Positions 8,258-17,882 of a DNA stretch of 64,000 nucleotides are shown piece after piece. The position numbers and the translations under genes were made by a program. This stretch comes from Cellvibrio japonicus Ueda107 (GTDB lineage Bacteria > Pseudomonadota > Gammaproteobacteria > Pseudomonadales > Cellvibrionaceae), in the NCBI RefSeq assembly GCF_000019225.1, contig NC_010995.1, positions 2,984,501-3,048,500 on the forward strand, in the 5' to 3' direction. A model generated the notes under the pieces. That model saw only the letters and a program-made list of their open reading frames with translations, was not told where the DNA came from and made no database searches. Each line of letters opens with the position of its first letter. The stretch's first letter is position 1.

Positions 8258-10021
8258 ATGAAGCTTTTACTGATTGATGACAATGAGCTGGATCGCGAAG
8301 CTATTATCCGCACATTTAAAAAATCCGAGTGGGATATTGATATTACCCAAGCTATTTGCGCTAACGATGGCCTGGTTGAATTTGATCGCAATGATTTTGA
8401 TGCGGTGTTACTGGACTATCGGCTACCGGATATTGATGGCCTGGAAGTATTGCAGCTACTCAACCAGCATCTTCATCACCATGCCGCCATCATCATCTTG
8501 ACAGGAGCCAGTGCCGATGATGAATTGGAGCGTTCGTTTATCGAAGCGGGCGCACAGGATGTCCTCTTCAAATCAGAAATTACCCACAAACACTTAACCC
8601 GTGCCATTACCCATGCACGGGCGCGGCACCAATTGGAGCGGCAACTCTACGACAGTCACCAGCGATTGCGCTCCCTGGCCGAAAATGATTCCCTCACTGG
8701 CCTCGCCAATCGCTACTACTTCGATGAAAGCCTGCGCGCTGCTATTGCCCGCGCCAAACGCCAACATGATCAATTGGCACTGCTCTTTCTCGACCTGGAT
8801 AACTTCAAATTAATCAACGATAGCCTGGGCCATGTGGTAGGTGATGAAGTATTAAAGGAGGTAGCGCAACGGCTGCTGAATGTAGTTCGCGCCGGCGATG
8901 TCGTGTGCCGGCTCGGCGGCGATGAGTTTGCGATATTAGCGCACCACTTTGATACAGAAGAATCTATCAGCCAATTGGCACAACGTATCCTGGATGATTT
9001 GCGCAGCCCCATCGTGATCGGCAATACCGAACACTGTATCTCAACCAGTATTGGCATAGCTACTTACCCGGATGCCGGGAACAGCGCCAGCGACCTGCTG
9101 AAAGCAGCCGATATGGCCATGTATCGTGCCAAGCAGGATGGGCGAAATAATTTCCAGTTTTTCTCACCCGCCATGCAGGCACAAATGCAGGAGCGCATAC
9201 GCACGGAAAAAGAGTTGCGCGCACTGATTCCCACCGACCATTTCATCCTCTTCTATCAACCGATTGTGGACGCACAAACCTGTACCATCTGCGGTGCGGA
9301 GGGGCTTATCCGCTGGGATCATCCGGAGCGGGGTATATTACCCCCGAGTGAATTCATCACTCTCGCAGAAGAAATAGGCCTGATTGGTGAAATTGATAGC
9401 CGCAGCCGGTTAAAAGCCTGTCAGCAATTAGCGGGCTGGCGCCAGCAAGGCCTTGTGGCGGATGATTTCGTGATGAAATTCAACGTCTGTGCCCAATTGT
9501 TAACAGATGACGATCTCTACCAAGGCATTCTTGATGACCTGCATACCTGTGAATTGCCTGGCAACTGTGTCAGCCTGGAAATTACCGAATCCATATTAAT
9601 TAGCAACCTCGAACGCACGGCGCGCAAGCTCCAACAAATGCTGGACTATGGTATCGATATCGCCGTTGACGATTTTGGAACCGGTTATTCATCCATTGCC
9701 TATCTCAAGGAGCTGCCGGCACGCACGCTGAAAATCGACCGCAAATTCGTGCAAGGTGTCCCTGAAAACCCGGCGGATTGCCGTATCCTGCGCGCCATGA
9801 TCGTCTTTGCCAAAAGCCTGGATCTTACTGTCGTCATCGAAGGCGTTGAAACACGGGAGCAGGCCAGGATATGCCGAGATTATGGTGCCGATTACCTTCA
9901 GGGCTACCTGTTTTCCAAACCTTTATCGCCCAGGGATTTCGAGCATTTTTTACACAACCACAATCACCGCGAATGGCAACTACGCCTTTCGACCCTGGGC
10001 GGCCTGATAACCAGCCCATGA
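8258..10021 (+). CDS. Response regulator with GGDEF and EAL domains
   Basis: 587 residues. Receiver domain at 1-120 with acceptor Asp53 in VLLDYRLPDIDG. GGDEF domain at about 145-310 with an intact GGDEF motif (220-224) and an RAGD inhibitory site five residues upstream. EAL domain at about 325-575: the signature reads EGL (348-350) instead of EAL, but the metal-binding Glu is kept, as are LEITES, DDFGTGYSS (Asp471/472) and VVIEGVET. Both cyclic-di-GMP synthesis and breakdown look possible; which dominates cannot be read off. It lies 25 bases after the receiver gene with GAGGAG upstream, so it is the likely output of the kinase cassette. Confidence 0.9.
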   Translation: MKLLLIDDNELDREAIIRTFKKSEWDIDITQAICANDGLVEFDRNDFDAVLLDYRLPDIDGLEVLQLLNQHLHHHAAIIILTGASADDELERSFIEAGAQDVLFKSEITHKHLTRAITHARARHQLERQLYDSHQRLRSLAENDSLTGLANRYYFDESLRAAIARAKRQHDQLALLFLDLDNFKLINDSLGHVVGDEVLKEVAQRLLNVVRAGDVVCRLGGDEFAILAHHFDTEESISQLAQRILDDLRSPIVIGNTEHCISTSIGIATYPDAGNSASDLLKAADMAMYRAKQDGRNNFQFFSPAMQAQMQERIRTEKELRALIPTDHFILFYQPIVDAQTCTICGAEGLIRWDHPERGILPPSEFITLAEEIGLIGEIDSRSRLKACQQLAGWRQQGLVADDFVMKFNVCAQLLTDDDLYQGILDDLHTCELPGNCVSLEITESILISNLERTARKLQQMLDYGIDIAVDDFGTGYSSIAYLKELPARTLKIDRKFVQGVPENPADCRILRAMIVFAKSLDLTVVIEGVETREQARICRDYGADYLQGYLFSKPLSPRDFEHFLHNHNHREWQLRLSTLGGLITSP

Positions 10022-10090
10022 TGGGTTCAATAGCAAATCACTATCGAGAACAATAGCCAAACCTAATCCGCAATATTGATCCAGACAATT

Positions 10091-10119
10091 TTGCACCCCT
10101 CTTGTGTTTGGCCTATCAT
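10091..10119 (+). promoter_or_regulatory. Candidate sigma-70 promoter for trxB
   Basis: TTGCAC, a 17-base spacer and TATCAT lie 55-83 bases upstream of the trxB start. The -10 matches consensus at five of six positions and the -35 at three of six. It sits in the 152-base gap after the GGDEF-EAL gene. Confidence 0.45.
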
Positions 10120-10173
10120 GCCCCCACTTTGCCATTTTCCGACTTTTGAACTGATTCAGTTAAGGAATCCGCT

Positions 10174-11121
10174 ATGAGTGACGTACAACATCATCGCCTG
10201 ATTATTCTCGGCTCCGGCCCTGCGGGTTACACGGCAGCCATTTATGCGGCTCGTGCCAATCTCAAGCCTGTGGTCATCACCGGTATGCAACAGGGTGGTC
10301 AACTAACCACAACCACCGAAGTAGAAAACTGGCCCGGTGGCCCGCATGACCTGCAAGGTCCAGACCTGATGGTACAAATGCAGCAACACGCAGAGCGGTT
10401 CAACACAGAAATTATTTTTGATCACATTCACGAAACCCAATTAACCGAGCGCCCCTTCAAACTGATTGGCTCTAATACCTACACCTGTGATGCGCTGATT
10501 ATTTGTACTGGTGCCTCTGCACAATACCTGGGACTCCCATCAGAAGAAGCCTTTATGGGGCGTGGTGTTAGCGCCTGTGCAACTTGCGATGGCTTCTTCT
10601 ACCGCGACCAAAAAGTAGCCGTGGTGGGTGGTGGTAACACTGCCGTGGAAGAGGCGCTTTATTTATCCAATATCGCCAGTGAGGTCACCCTGATTCACCG
10701 TCGGGATAAACTAAAATCCGAAAAAATCCTGCAGGATAAGCTTTTCGCCAAAGAGGCCAGTGGCAATATCAAAATCCTGTGGAACCATCAACTGGAAGAG
10801 GTACTGGGTAACGATTCAGGGGTGACTGGTTTGCGCTTGAAAAGCACCCAAGATGGCAGCCATCAGGAAATCGATGTTGCCGGAGTTTTTATCGCTATTG
10901 GCCACAAGCCCAATACGGATATCTTTGAAGGCCAGCTAGACATGCACAATGGCTATATCAAGGTAAAAAGTGGTCTTGAAGGTAATGCGACGGCAACCAA
11001 TATCCCTGGCGTCTTCGCTGCCGGTGATGTGGCTGACCATATATATCGCCAAGCGATTACTTCTGCTGGCGCAGGTTGTATGGCGGCACTGGATGCGGAG
11101 AAATATTTGGACGACCTGTAA
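10174..11121 (+). CDS. trxB: Thioredoxin reductase
   Basis: 315 residues, typical for low-molecular-weight bacterial TrxB. FAD-binding LGSGPAGYTAAIYAARA at the N-terminus, redox-active ACATC (Cys135/Cys138), NADPH-binding VVGGGNTAVEEAL, and the C-terminal FAD motif GVFAAGDVADH. The enzyme passes electrons from NADPH to thioredoxin in the cytoplasm. AAGGA sits 8 bases ahead of the ATG. It is followed at once by a bidirectional terminator shared with the convergent spoVR gene. Confidence 0.97.
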   Translation: MSDVQHHRLIILGSGPAGYTAAIYAARANLKPVVITGMQQGGQLTTTTEVENWPGGPHDLQGPDLMVQMQQHAERFNTEIIFDHIHETQLTERPFKLIGSNTYTCDALIICTGASAQYLGLPSEEAFMGRGVSACATCDGFFYRDQKVAVVGGGNTAVEEALYLSNIASEVTLIHRRDKLKSEKILQDKLFAKEASGNIKILWNHQLEEVLGNDSGVTGLRLKSTQDGSHQEIDVAGVFIAIGHKPNTDIFEGQLDMHNGYIKVKSGLEGNATATNIPGVFAAGDVADHIYRQAITSAGAGCMAALDAEKYLDDL

Positions 11122-11143
11122 TCGCAGGTGTTGTATCCATCAA

Positions 11144-11174
11144 TGAAAAAGCCGCTGTTATAGCGGCTTTTTCA
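11144..11174. terminator. Bidirectional terminator between trxB and spoVR
   Basis: A perfect stem of AAAAAGCCGCT and AGCGGCTTTTT around a 5-base loop, with runs of A on the left and T on the right. It sits 23 bases after the trxB stop and directly abuts the spoVR stop codon, so it can serve both convergent transcripts. Confidence 0.9.
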
Positions 11175-12674
11175 TTATGCAGGAAGCTGTGGTGGACAAT
11201 GGTAGCTCTCTTTAATGTTATGTCCATCAACCGAGTGCAGGTGAACATCAAATCCCCATAAGCGATGTAGATGTTTCAAAACCTCATCGGTGGACTTTCC
11301 TAAAGGTTTACGATTGTGCATGGTATGGTGCAAGGTTAAAGAGCGGTCGCCACGCACATTCACATTGACAATCTGTAAATTAGGCTCGCGGTTGCCCAGG
11401 TTATATTGTCCCGCCAAAGCCTCCCGCAAGCGGCGAAACCCCATTTCATTATGAATTGCATTAACCTGGATTTTCTCCTGCTGGTCATCATCCACAATGC
11501 TAAATAGCTTCAGGTCACGCATCACCTTAGGCGATAAAAACTGTAAAATAAAACTTTCGTCTTTAAAGTTCTGCATGGCGAAATGCACCGTTTTATTCCA
11601 ATCCCCTCCTGCCATTTCGGGAAACCACTCGCGATCCTCAGCCGTAGGATTTTCACAAATACGCCGTATATCCATAAAAATGGCGAAACCCAACGCATAG
11701 GGGTTAATACCGGAATAATAGGGATTGTCATAGGCAGGTTGCGCAACAACGGACGTATGTGACTGCAGAAACTCAAACATAAATCCATCCGTCACATAAC
11801 CGCGATCATAGAGTTCATTGAGCAAGGTGTAATGCCAAAAACACGCCCAGCCTTCATTCATCACCTGGGTTTGACGCTGCGGATAGAAATACTGTGCAAT
11901 TTTGCGCACAATACGGATAACTTCCCGTTGCCATGATTCTAACAGCGGTGCATTTTTCTCCAGGAAATAGAGGACATTTTCCTGTGGTTCTACAGGAAAC
12001 CGCGGTTGCTGTTTGACAATATCTTCAGCGGCTGCCCTGGGAATAGTTCGCCACAGATCATTTACTTGTTTTTGCAAATAAGCTTCACGTTCTTGTTGCC
12101 GATGCTCCTCCTCCTGTGCCGATATTGGGTAGGGTCGTTTATACCTATCTACACCATAATTCATCAATGCATGACAGGAATCCAGCACATCCTCTACCTG
12201 GGCAATGCCATAGCGCTCCTCACATTTACTGATGTAATTTTTAGCAAACACCAAATAGTCAATAATTGAACTGGCATCTGTCCAGGTGCGAAACAGGTAA
12301 TTCCCCTTAAAAAAGGAATTATGGCCATAACAGGCATGGGCGATCACCAATGCCTGCATAGCCATAGTGTTTTCTTCCATCAGATAGGCAATACAGGGGT
12401 TGGAATTAATCACTATTTCATAGGCCAAACCCATCTGGCCACGCTTATAGGAGTGCTCTGTACTAAGGAAATGTTTGCCATATGACCAATGGCTGTAGCC
12501 AATGGGCATACCAACTGCAGCATAGGCATCCATCATCTGTTCCGAGCTGATGATTTCAATTTGGTTGGGGTAAGTATTTAAACCATACTCGGCAGCAATT
12601 TCACCCAGTATCTGGTCACAATCCTGAATCAACTCAAAGTTCCATTCGGAAGAGGTAAATAAAGGTTTCTTCAT
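11175..12674 (-). CDS. SpoVR family protein (YcgB-like)
   Basis: 499 residues, close to E. coli YcgB. It has the family's aromatic-rich composition and segments such as [25 protein letters not shown] and [20 protein letters not shown]. The His/Glu-rich pattern suggests metal binding, but no activity is established. The family is named for a Bacillus spore-cortex gene; in proteobacteria it travels with prkA and yeaH. Its start overlaps the yeaH stop by 4 bases (ATGA), indicating translational coupling. It is the last gene of the prkA-yeaH-spoVR unit. Confidence 0.92.
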
Positions 12675-13945
12675 GCTACTTTCTTCTGAAACAGTTCACG
12701 AAAGACGGGATAAATATCTTCAACACCAATAATGTGCTGCAGGGAAAATTTATCAGGATACGATGCCCTCACTTCTTCGTAAGTTCGCCAGAGTGATTGA
12801 TGCTCATTGGGAGTAATTTCGATATAGGAAAAATATTGACAGCTGGGAAGCAGCTTATCCACTATCAAATCGCGACAACTGTCAGAGTCATCCCCCCAAT
12901 TATCACCATCCGATGCCTGGGCGCCGTAAATATTCCACTCCTCCGGTGAGTAGCGCTCTTCGATAATAGCATTCATTAGCTTTAATGCACTGGAGACTAC
13001 TGTGCCGCCAGTTTCCCGCGAGTGAAAGAACTCATCCTCATCCACTTCTTTCGCACTGGTATGGTGACGGATAAAGACAATATCAGTCTTCTCATAATTG
13101 CGCTGCAAAAACAGGTAGAGCAAAATAAAAAATCGCTTGGCGACATCTTTTGTGGCTTGGTCCATGGAACCGGACACATCCATAATACAAAACATCACCG
13201 CTTTGGAACGGGGAATGGGTTGCTTGATATGGAGGTTGTACTTAAGGTCAAAGGTATCCAACCAGGGGATACGATTAATCGCCGTATACAGGCGTGCTGC
13301 CTCTTCCTGCAACGCGGTATAACGCAACCGATCACGACTGGATTCCGGCTGCGCCTCCAACTCCGACAGTTCAGATTCCACTTCATCCAGGCGACGCCGC
13401 TTACCCGCTGTCAATGCAATACGACGCATATTGGCAGAGCGCAAGGAGCGCACAATATTAATCTTGCCTGGCTGCCCTTCATTGGCAATACCAGCCCTTA
13501 CCTTTTTAAACTCTTCGATGCCGGATAACTGCCGCTTCACCAGATTGGGCAATTCCAGGCCATCAAACATAAAATCCAGAAACTCTTCCTGTGACAAGGT
13601 AAAGGAAAAGTCATCCTCTCCCTCTCCGGAATCACTCGCCTGTTTACCGCCGCTACCGGCACCACCACCTTGCGGACGGGTAATCTTATCACCCTCTGAA
13701 AAGTGTTTATTGCCAGGAAGCACTCGATTATTAAAACCACCATCACCGTGGTGGATAACAGGCTCATTGATATCCTTGGCAGGAATACTGACTTTTCCCC
13801 CTTTATCTATATCGCGAATGGAGCGATTACTGACAGCATCGGAAACAGCTTCACGGATTTGATCCCGATAGCGGCGTAAAAAGCGCTGACGATTTACAGC
13901 GCTTTTGTTCTTGGCATTTAAACGTCGATCGATAATGTAACTCAT
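12671..13945 (-). CDS. yeaH: YeaH/YhbH family protein (DUF444, von Willebrand A-like)
   Basis: 424 residues, the E. coli YeaH size. The N-terminal third is basic and low complexity with a Gly/Ser-rich stretch near residues 90-110. The C-terminal half has a VWA-like fold with the metal-site motif MDVSGSMD near residue 253 and a later [10 protein letters not shown]. In E. coli yeaG (prkA) and yeaH form a stress and nitrogen-starvation operon; the molecular role of YeaH is unknown. It follows prkA by 66 bases. That gap holds an element (13984-14005) nearly identical to one in front of prkA. Confidence 0.93.
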
Positions 13946-13983
13946 CGCAAACCCTTAGCACCTGATGGAGCAAGTTAGCCTGA

Positions 13984-14005
13984 GGAAAACTGCCGGTTAC
14001 AACCT
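13984..14005 (-). repeat. Leader element copy 2, upstream of yeaH
   Basis: Read on the minus strand, AGGTTGTAACC is followed by GGCAG and TTTTCC. It ends 38 bases before the yeaH start and lies wholly after the prkA stop. The same element, with one extra C and one C/T change, occurs at 15971-15993, 36 bases before the prkA start. Confidence 0.6.
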
Positions 14006-14011
14006 CCCTGA

Positions 14012-15934
14012 CTATTGCGACTTACGTACACGCAAATACCATTCAGATAACAAGCGGACCTGTTTCTCGGTATAGCCGCGCTCTACCATACGCTGTACAA
14101 AGTCCTGATGCTTTTTCTTGTCCTGCGCTGATGCCTTGGCATTGAAGGAGATAACCGGCAACAAATCCTCAGTATTGGAGAACATTTTCTTCTCAATTAC
14201 CGTACGCAGTTTCTCATAGCTGCGCCAATCAGGATTTTTACCGGCATTATTGGCCTTGGCACGCAACACAAAATTGACAATCTCGTTGCGGAAGTCTTTG
14301 GGATTACTGATACCTGCAGGTTTCTCAATTTTTTCCAGCTCTTCATTAAGCGCTGCGCGATCCAGAATCTCACCGGTTTCATGGTCGCGATACTCCTGAT
14401 CCTGAATCCAGAAATCCGCATAGGTGACATAACGGTCAAAAATATTTTGGCCATACTCCGCATAGGATTCGAGATAGGCTGTTTGAATTTCTTTCCCAAT
14501 AAAATCAACATAACGGGGGGCAATAAACTCTTTCAAAGCCCCCAAATATTTGTCTTGCACTTCTTTAGGGAACTGCTCCTGCTCAATCTGCTGTTCAAGC
14601 ACATACATTAAATGTACCGGATTAGCTGCAATTTCTGTCGGATCGAAATTGAATACCCTGGAAAGGATTTTGAATGAAAACCGGGTTGAAAGACCCGTCA
14701 TTCCCTCATCCACACCAGCCATATCCTTGTACTCTTGCAAGGACTTGGCACGCGGATCTGTGTCTTTCAGGTTTTCGCCATCATAGACACGCATCTTGGA
14801 AAAAAGATTGGAGTTCTCAGGCTCTTTTAAACGTGACAGTACAGAAAACTGCGCTAACATACGCAGAGTATCAGGCGCACAGGGTGCCTTGGATAAGGAA
14901 CTATTGTGTAACAGCTTCTGGTAAATTTGCATTTCTTCCGTAACACGCAAGCAATATGGCACTTTGACGATATAGACACGATCAATAAAGGCCTCATTGT
15001 TTTTATTGTTGCGGAAATTTTGCCACTCGGACTCGTTGGAGTGCGCCAGAATCACACCATCAAAAGGAATAGCTCCCAATCCCTCTGTGGAATTAAAGTT
15101 ACCTTCCTGTGTTGCTGTTAGGAGCGGATGCAAGACTTTAATAGGAGCCTTGAACATCTCCACAAACTCCATAAGCCCCTGGTTCGCACGGCACAAGCCG
15201 CCACTAAAACTGTAGGCATCAGGATCGTTTTGGGGAAACTCTTCCAACTTGCGGATATCAACTTTACCAACCAGGGAAGAAATATCCTGGTTGTTTTCAT
15301 CTCCCGGCTCCGTTTTAGTAATCGCAATCTGATTGAGAATCGACGGATAGAGTTTTACTACTTTAAATTGCGTAATATCGCCGTGGTATTCCTGTAAACG
15401 TTTAGCAGCCCAAGGGGACATAATTGTTTTTAGATAGCGACGGGGAATGCCATAATCCTCTTCCAGAATATTGCCATCTTCCTCCGGATTAAAGAGACCT
15501 AAGGGGGATTCAAATACGGGAGATTCCTTGATGCAATAAATAGGCATCTTTTCCATCAAGGTTTTCAACATTTCTGCCAATGATGATTTACCGCCACCCA
15601 CAGGGCCAAGCAGGTATAAGATTTGTTTCTTTTCCTCCAGCCCCTGCGCAGCGTGCTTAAAATAGGAAACAATCTGCTGGATGGACTCCTCCATACCATA
15701 GAAGTCAGCAAAGGCTTTATAACGTTTGATAATCTTGTTAGAAAAAATCCGACTGAGACGGGAATCCTGTGAGGTATCAATCATTTCCGGCTCGCCAATT
15801 GCCATCAACATGCGCTCAGCAGCGGTGGCATAAACACTGGGATCTTTTTTGCAGAGTTCGAGGTACTCCTTTATCGTGAGCTCTTCTTGCTGAGTGGCTT
15901 CATAACGTTCACGGTAGTGATTGAAAATACTCAT
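14012..15934 (-). CDS. prkA: PrkA family AAA+ serine protein kinase (YeaG)
   Basis: 640 residues, the usual PrkA/YeaG length. The AAA+ core has Walker A GPVGGGKSSLAEML near residue 109; the C-terminal PrkA domain has the kinase-like region. Bacillus PrkA and E. coli YeaG show Ser/Thr kinase or ATPase/protease-like behaviour linked to sporulation, stationary phase and nitrogen starvation. It is the first gene of prkA-yeaH-spoVR on the minus strand. The 371-base upstream region holds a sigma-S-like -10, an inverted repeat and a leader element, each listed separately. Confidence 0.95.
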   Translation of the reverse strand: MSIFNHYRERYEATQQEELTIKEYLELCKKDPSVYATAAERMLMAIGEPEMIDTSQDSRLSRIFSNKIIKRYKAFADFYGMEESIQQIVSYFKHAAQGLEEKKQILYLLGPVGGGKSSLAEMLKTLMEKMPIYCIKESPVFESPLGLFNPEEDGNILEEDYGIPRRYLKTIMSPWAAKRLQEYHGDITQFKVVKLYPSILNQIAITKTEPGDENNQDISSLVGKVDIRKLEEFPQNDPDAYSFSGGLCRANQGLMEFVEMFKAPIKVLHPLLTATQEGNFNSTEGLGAIPFDGVILAHSNESEWQNFRNNKNNEAFIDRVYIVKVPYCLRVTEEMQIYQKLLHNSSLSKAPCAPDTLRMLAQFSVLSRLKEPENSNLFSKMRVYDGENLKDTDPRAKSLQEYKDMAGVDEGMTGLSTRFSFKILSRVFNFDPTEIAANPVHLMYVLEQQIEQEQFPKEVQDKYLGALKEFIAPRYVDFIGKEIQTAYLESYAEYGQNIFDRYVTYADFWIQDQEYRDHETGEILDRAALNEELEKIEKPAGISNPKDFRNEIVNFVLRAKANNAGKNPDWRSYEKLRTVIEKKMFSNTEDLLPVISFNAKASAQDKKKHQDFVQRMVERGYTEKQVRLLSEWYLRVRKSQ

Positions 15935-15970
15935 AAGTGACCTCTATTAGCGATTTGGAAACACCCGATA

Positions 15971-15993
15971 GGAAAGCTGCCGGGTTACAACCT
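15971..15993 (-). repeat. Leader element copy 1, upstream of prkA
   Basis: On the minus strand it reads AGGTTGTAACCC, then GGCAG and CTTTCC. It ends 36 bases before the prkA ATG, a placement almost identical to copy 2 before yeaH. GGTT and AACC form a short inverted repeat. It would lie inside the prkA mRNA leader if the -10 at 16015-16020 is used. Confidence 0.6.
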
Positions 15994-16010
15994 ACAACAA
16001 AGACGCCTGA

Positions 16011-16021
16011 TTTAAGCATAG
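16011..16021 (-). promoter_or_regulatory. Candidate sigma-S -10 element of prkA
   Basis: The minus strand reads CTATGCTTAAA, matching the extended sigma-S -10 pattern CTAYRCTTAA at every position. Transcription would start near 16006, giving a leader of about 70 bases. E. coli yeaG-yeaH is known to be RpoS-dependent, which agrees. No clear -35 is seen, which is common for such promoters. Confidence 0.5.
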
Positions 16022-16046
16022 TCCCAATTCCCTGTTTGTATTCCTT

Positions 16047-16068
16047 GTTGGCATAAATAATTGCCAAC
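16047..16068. promoter_or_regulatory. Inverted repeat upstream of the prkA promoter
   Basis: GTTGGCA and TGCCAAC are perfect 7-base arms around an 8-base AT spacer. The repeat sits about 40-60 bases upstream of the expected prkA transcription start, a normal place for an activator or other dimeric regulator. The cognate regulator is unknown. Confidence 0.45.
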
Positions 16069-16305
16069 TTTCTTACTTTTTTGTTGCATCCAAATAAATA
16101 CACTCAAAAAGCGCGCCAAGAATGAAACCCTATCAATAAAAACCTTATCCCCTATTTTTTATAGCAGAATTCGCGCTAGACTTGCTTACTTAAACGAATC
16201 AGTTAGCAATCTCCGATCAATAGCCTGCCTTTATTTTTCACGGTAAGCACAGGTCATTTTTACACCCATCTGAGACCTATCGACAAGCCTAAAATATCCC
16301 TGCTT

Positions 16306-17013
16306 ATGATCCCTTGGTTATCCCCTTATTCTCTTGAGTTTCCCGATGTGCGCCTGGCATTGGATGAACCTAATGGGTTGTTGGCACTCGGGGGGGACTT
16401 ATCTCCTGAACGCCTGGTGTCTGCCTATCAACGCGGTATATTTCCCTGGTTTAACCCGGGAGACCCTATCCTGTGGTGGAGCCCCCACCCTCGCACCGTT
16501 GTTTTCCCCCATCAACACCATGTTTCCCGCAGTCTGCGCAAAACCTTACGCAAAGGCATTTACCGGGTTACCTTTGACCATTGCTTCGCCCAAGTGATGC
16601 GTGCATGTGCGGCACCCCGAGCCTATGCAAATGGCACCTGGATCAGCGAACAAATGATCTCCAGTTATACCCGTTTGCATGAGCAGGGCTACGCCCATTC
16701 GGTAGAGGTATGGCAGGATGAAAACCTGGTGGGAGGGTTATACGGGTTGTCTTTGGGCAAGATTTTTTTCGGTGAATCCATGTTCAGCCGGGCAGACAAT
16801 GCCTCCAAGACAGGATTTGCCTACCTTGTTCGGCAGCTACAACAATGGGACTTTCGTCTGATTGATTGCCAGGTAGCCAGCGACCACCTTTTTACATTAG
16901 GTGCAGTGGAAATCAGTCGTGATGAATTTCAGAAAATGCTGGTACACTTTACAGAACAGCCCAGAGACTATCCTTTACACTGGCATGAAATCGATCCGGA
17001 AACCCGCTGGTAA
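16306..17013 (+). CDS. aat: Leucyl/phenylalanyl-tRNA-protein transferase
   Basis: 235 residues, the size of E. coli Aat. Motifs: MIPWLSPYSLEFPDV at the start, GLLALGGDLSPERLVSAYQRG, FPWFNPGDPILWWSPHPRTV, and a central GGLYGLSLGKIFFGESMFSR. It adds Leu or Phe to proteins with N-terminal Lys or Arg, creating substrates for ClpS-ClpAP in the cytoplasm. It is followed by bpt and infA on the same strand and faces clpA-clpS, so substrate tagging and recognition genes are neighbours. Confidence 0.97.
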   Translation: MIPWLSPYSLEFPDVRLALDEPNGLLALGGDLSPERLVSAYQRGIFPWFNPGDPILWWSPHPRTVVFPHQHHVSRSLRKTLRKGIYRVTFDHCFAQVMRACAAPRAYANGTWISEQMISSYTRLHEQGYAHSVEVWQDENLVGGLYGLSLGKIFFGESMFSRADNASKTGFAYLVRQLQQWDFRLIDCQVASDHLFTLGAVEISRDEFQKMLVHFTEQPRDYPLHWHEIDPETRW

Positions 17014-17037
17014 TTCCGAATCGCCTTCGAGGCAGCC

Positions 17038-17745
17038 ATGAGCGACTTATCTACTCTCAAGTTGTTTGCAACCCAGCCGCACCCTTGTAGCTATCTGGAC
17101 AAGCAGGAGGCTACCACACTGTTTGTGGACCCCGAAGCAAGGGTGGACAAAACACTCTATACCCAGCTATCCCAACTGGGCTTTCGCCGCAGTGGCGCAC
17201 ATCTTTATCGCCCCCAATGTTTGCGCTGCCAGGCTTGTGTCTCTTGCCGGATACCGGTCAATTTGTTCAAACCCACCCGCAACCAACGCCGCTGCTGGCA
17301 AAAAAACCAGGATCTCACCCTGCACCTGGTGAGCACCATTAAAACCCCCGAGCACTACCAGCTTTACACTCGCTATATTGAAGAGCGCCATCGCGATGGC
17401 GATATGTTCCCGCCATCGGAAGACCAGTACAACGCCTTCCTGACCAGTGAATGGAACCTTACCCAGTACATAGAGCTGCGTCATGATGGACAGCTGATTG
17501 GCCTTTCTGTGTGCGATCAGCTAGGGGATGGCCTATCGGCGGTATACACCTTCTATGACCCACGCGAAGAGTCCCGTAGCCTGGGGAAATTTGCCATATT
17601 GGCGCAGATCGAAAAGGCCCGCGGCCTTGGCCTTGACTATCTCTACCTGGGATATTGGATCAAGGAATGTGACAAGATGAGCTATAAAATCCAGTATCGA
17701 CCATTGGACCTACTGGTGAATCGTCGCTGGATGCGCCTTAACTAG
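17038..17745 (+). CDS. bpt: Aspartate/glutamate leucyltransferase
   Basis: 235 residues. The N-terminal half has the cysteine-rich motif [14 protein letters not shown]; the C-terminal half is the GNAT-like transferase part, with [18 protein letters not shown] and [17 protein letters not shown]. The family transfers Leu from tRNA to proteins with N-terminal Asp or Glu, extending the N-degron pathway to acidic residues; E. coli lacks it. It starts 24 bases after aat with GAGG 5 bases before the ATG, so the two transferases are probably made together. Confidence 0.94.
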
Positions 17746-17882
17746 TTAAAACCTCACGTAATTTCCCGTTTTCTTGCCCCTTCCCCTTGGCTAGGCTGGT
17801 TAATTAAGGCACAATTCGCACCTATTTTTTCTAGCCCTCCCCATAACCGGGGACATTACCTAAAAACCGAGGAAAAAGCCGC

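Larger units (their letters stand above)
15935..16305. other. Divergent intergenic region prkA / aat
   Basis: 371 bases between divergent genes. The prkA-proximal third holds the leader element, a sigma-S-like -10 and an inverted repeat. The aat-proximal 200 bases are AT-rich and I see no confident promoter, RNA gene or coding region there. Short open frames in it show no recognisable protein. Confidence 0.6.

Noticed and set aside
16047..16068. Sigma-54 promoter for prkA (TGGCA ... TGC on the minus strand)
   Set aside because: The GG and GC doublets are one base too far apart for sigma-54, and the region is better described as a perfect inverted repeat.
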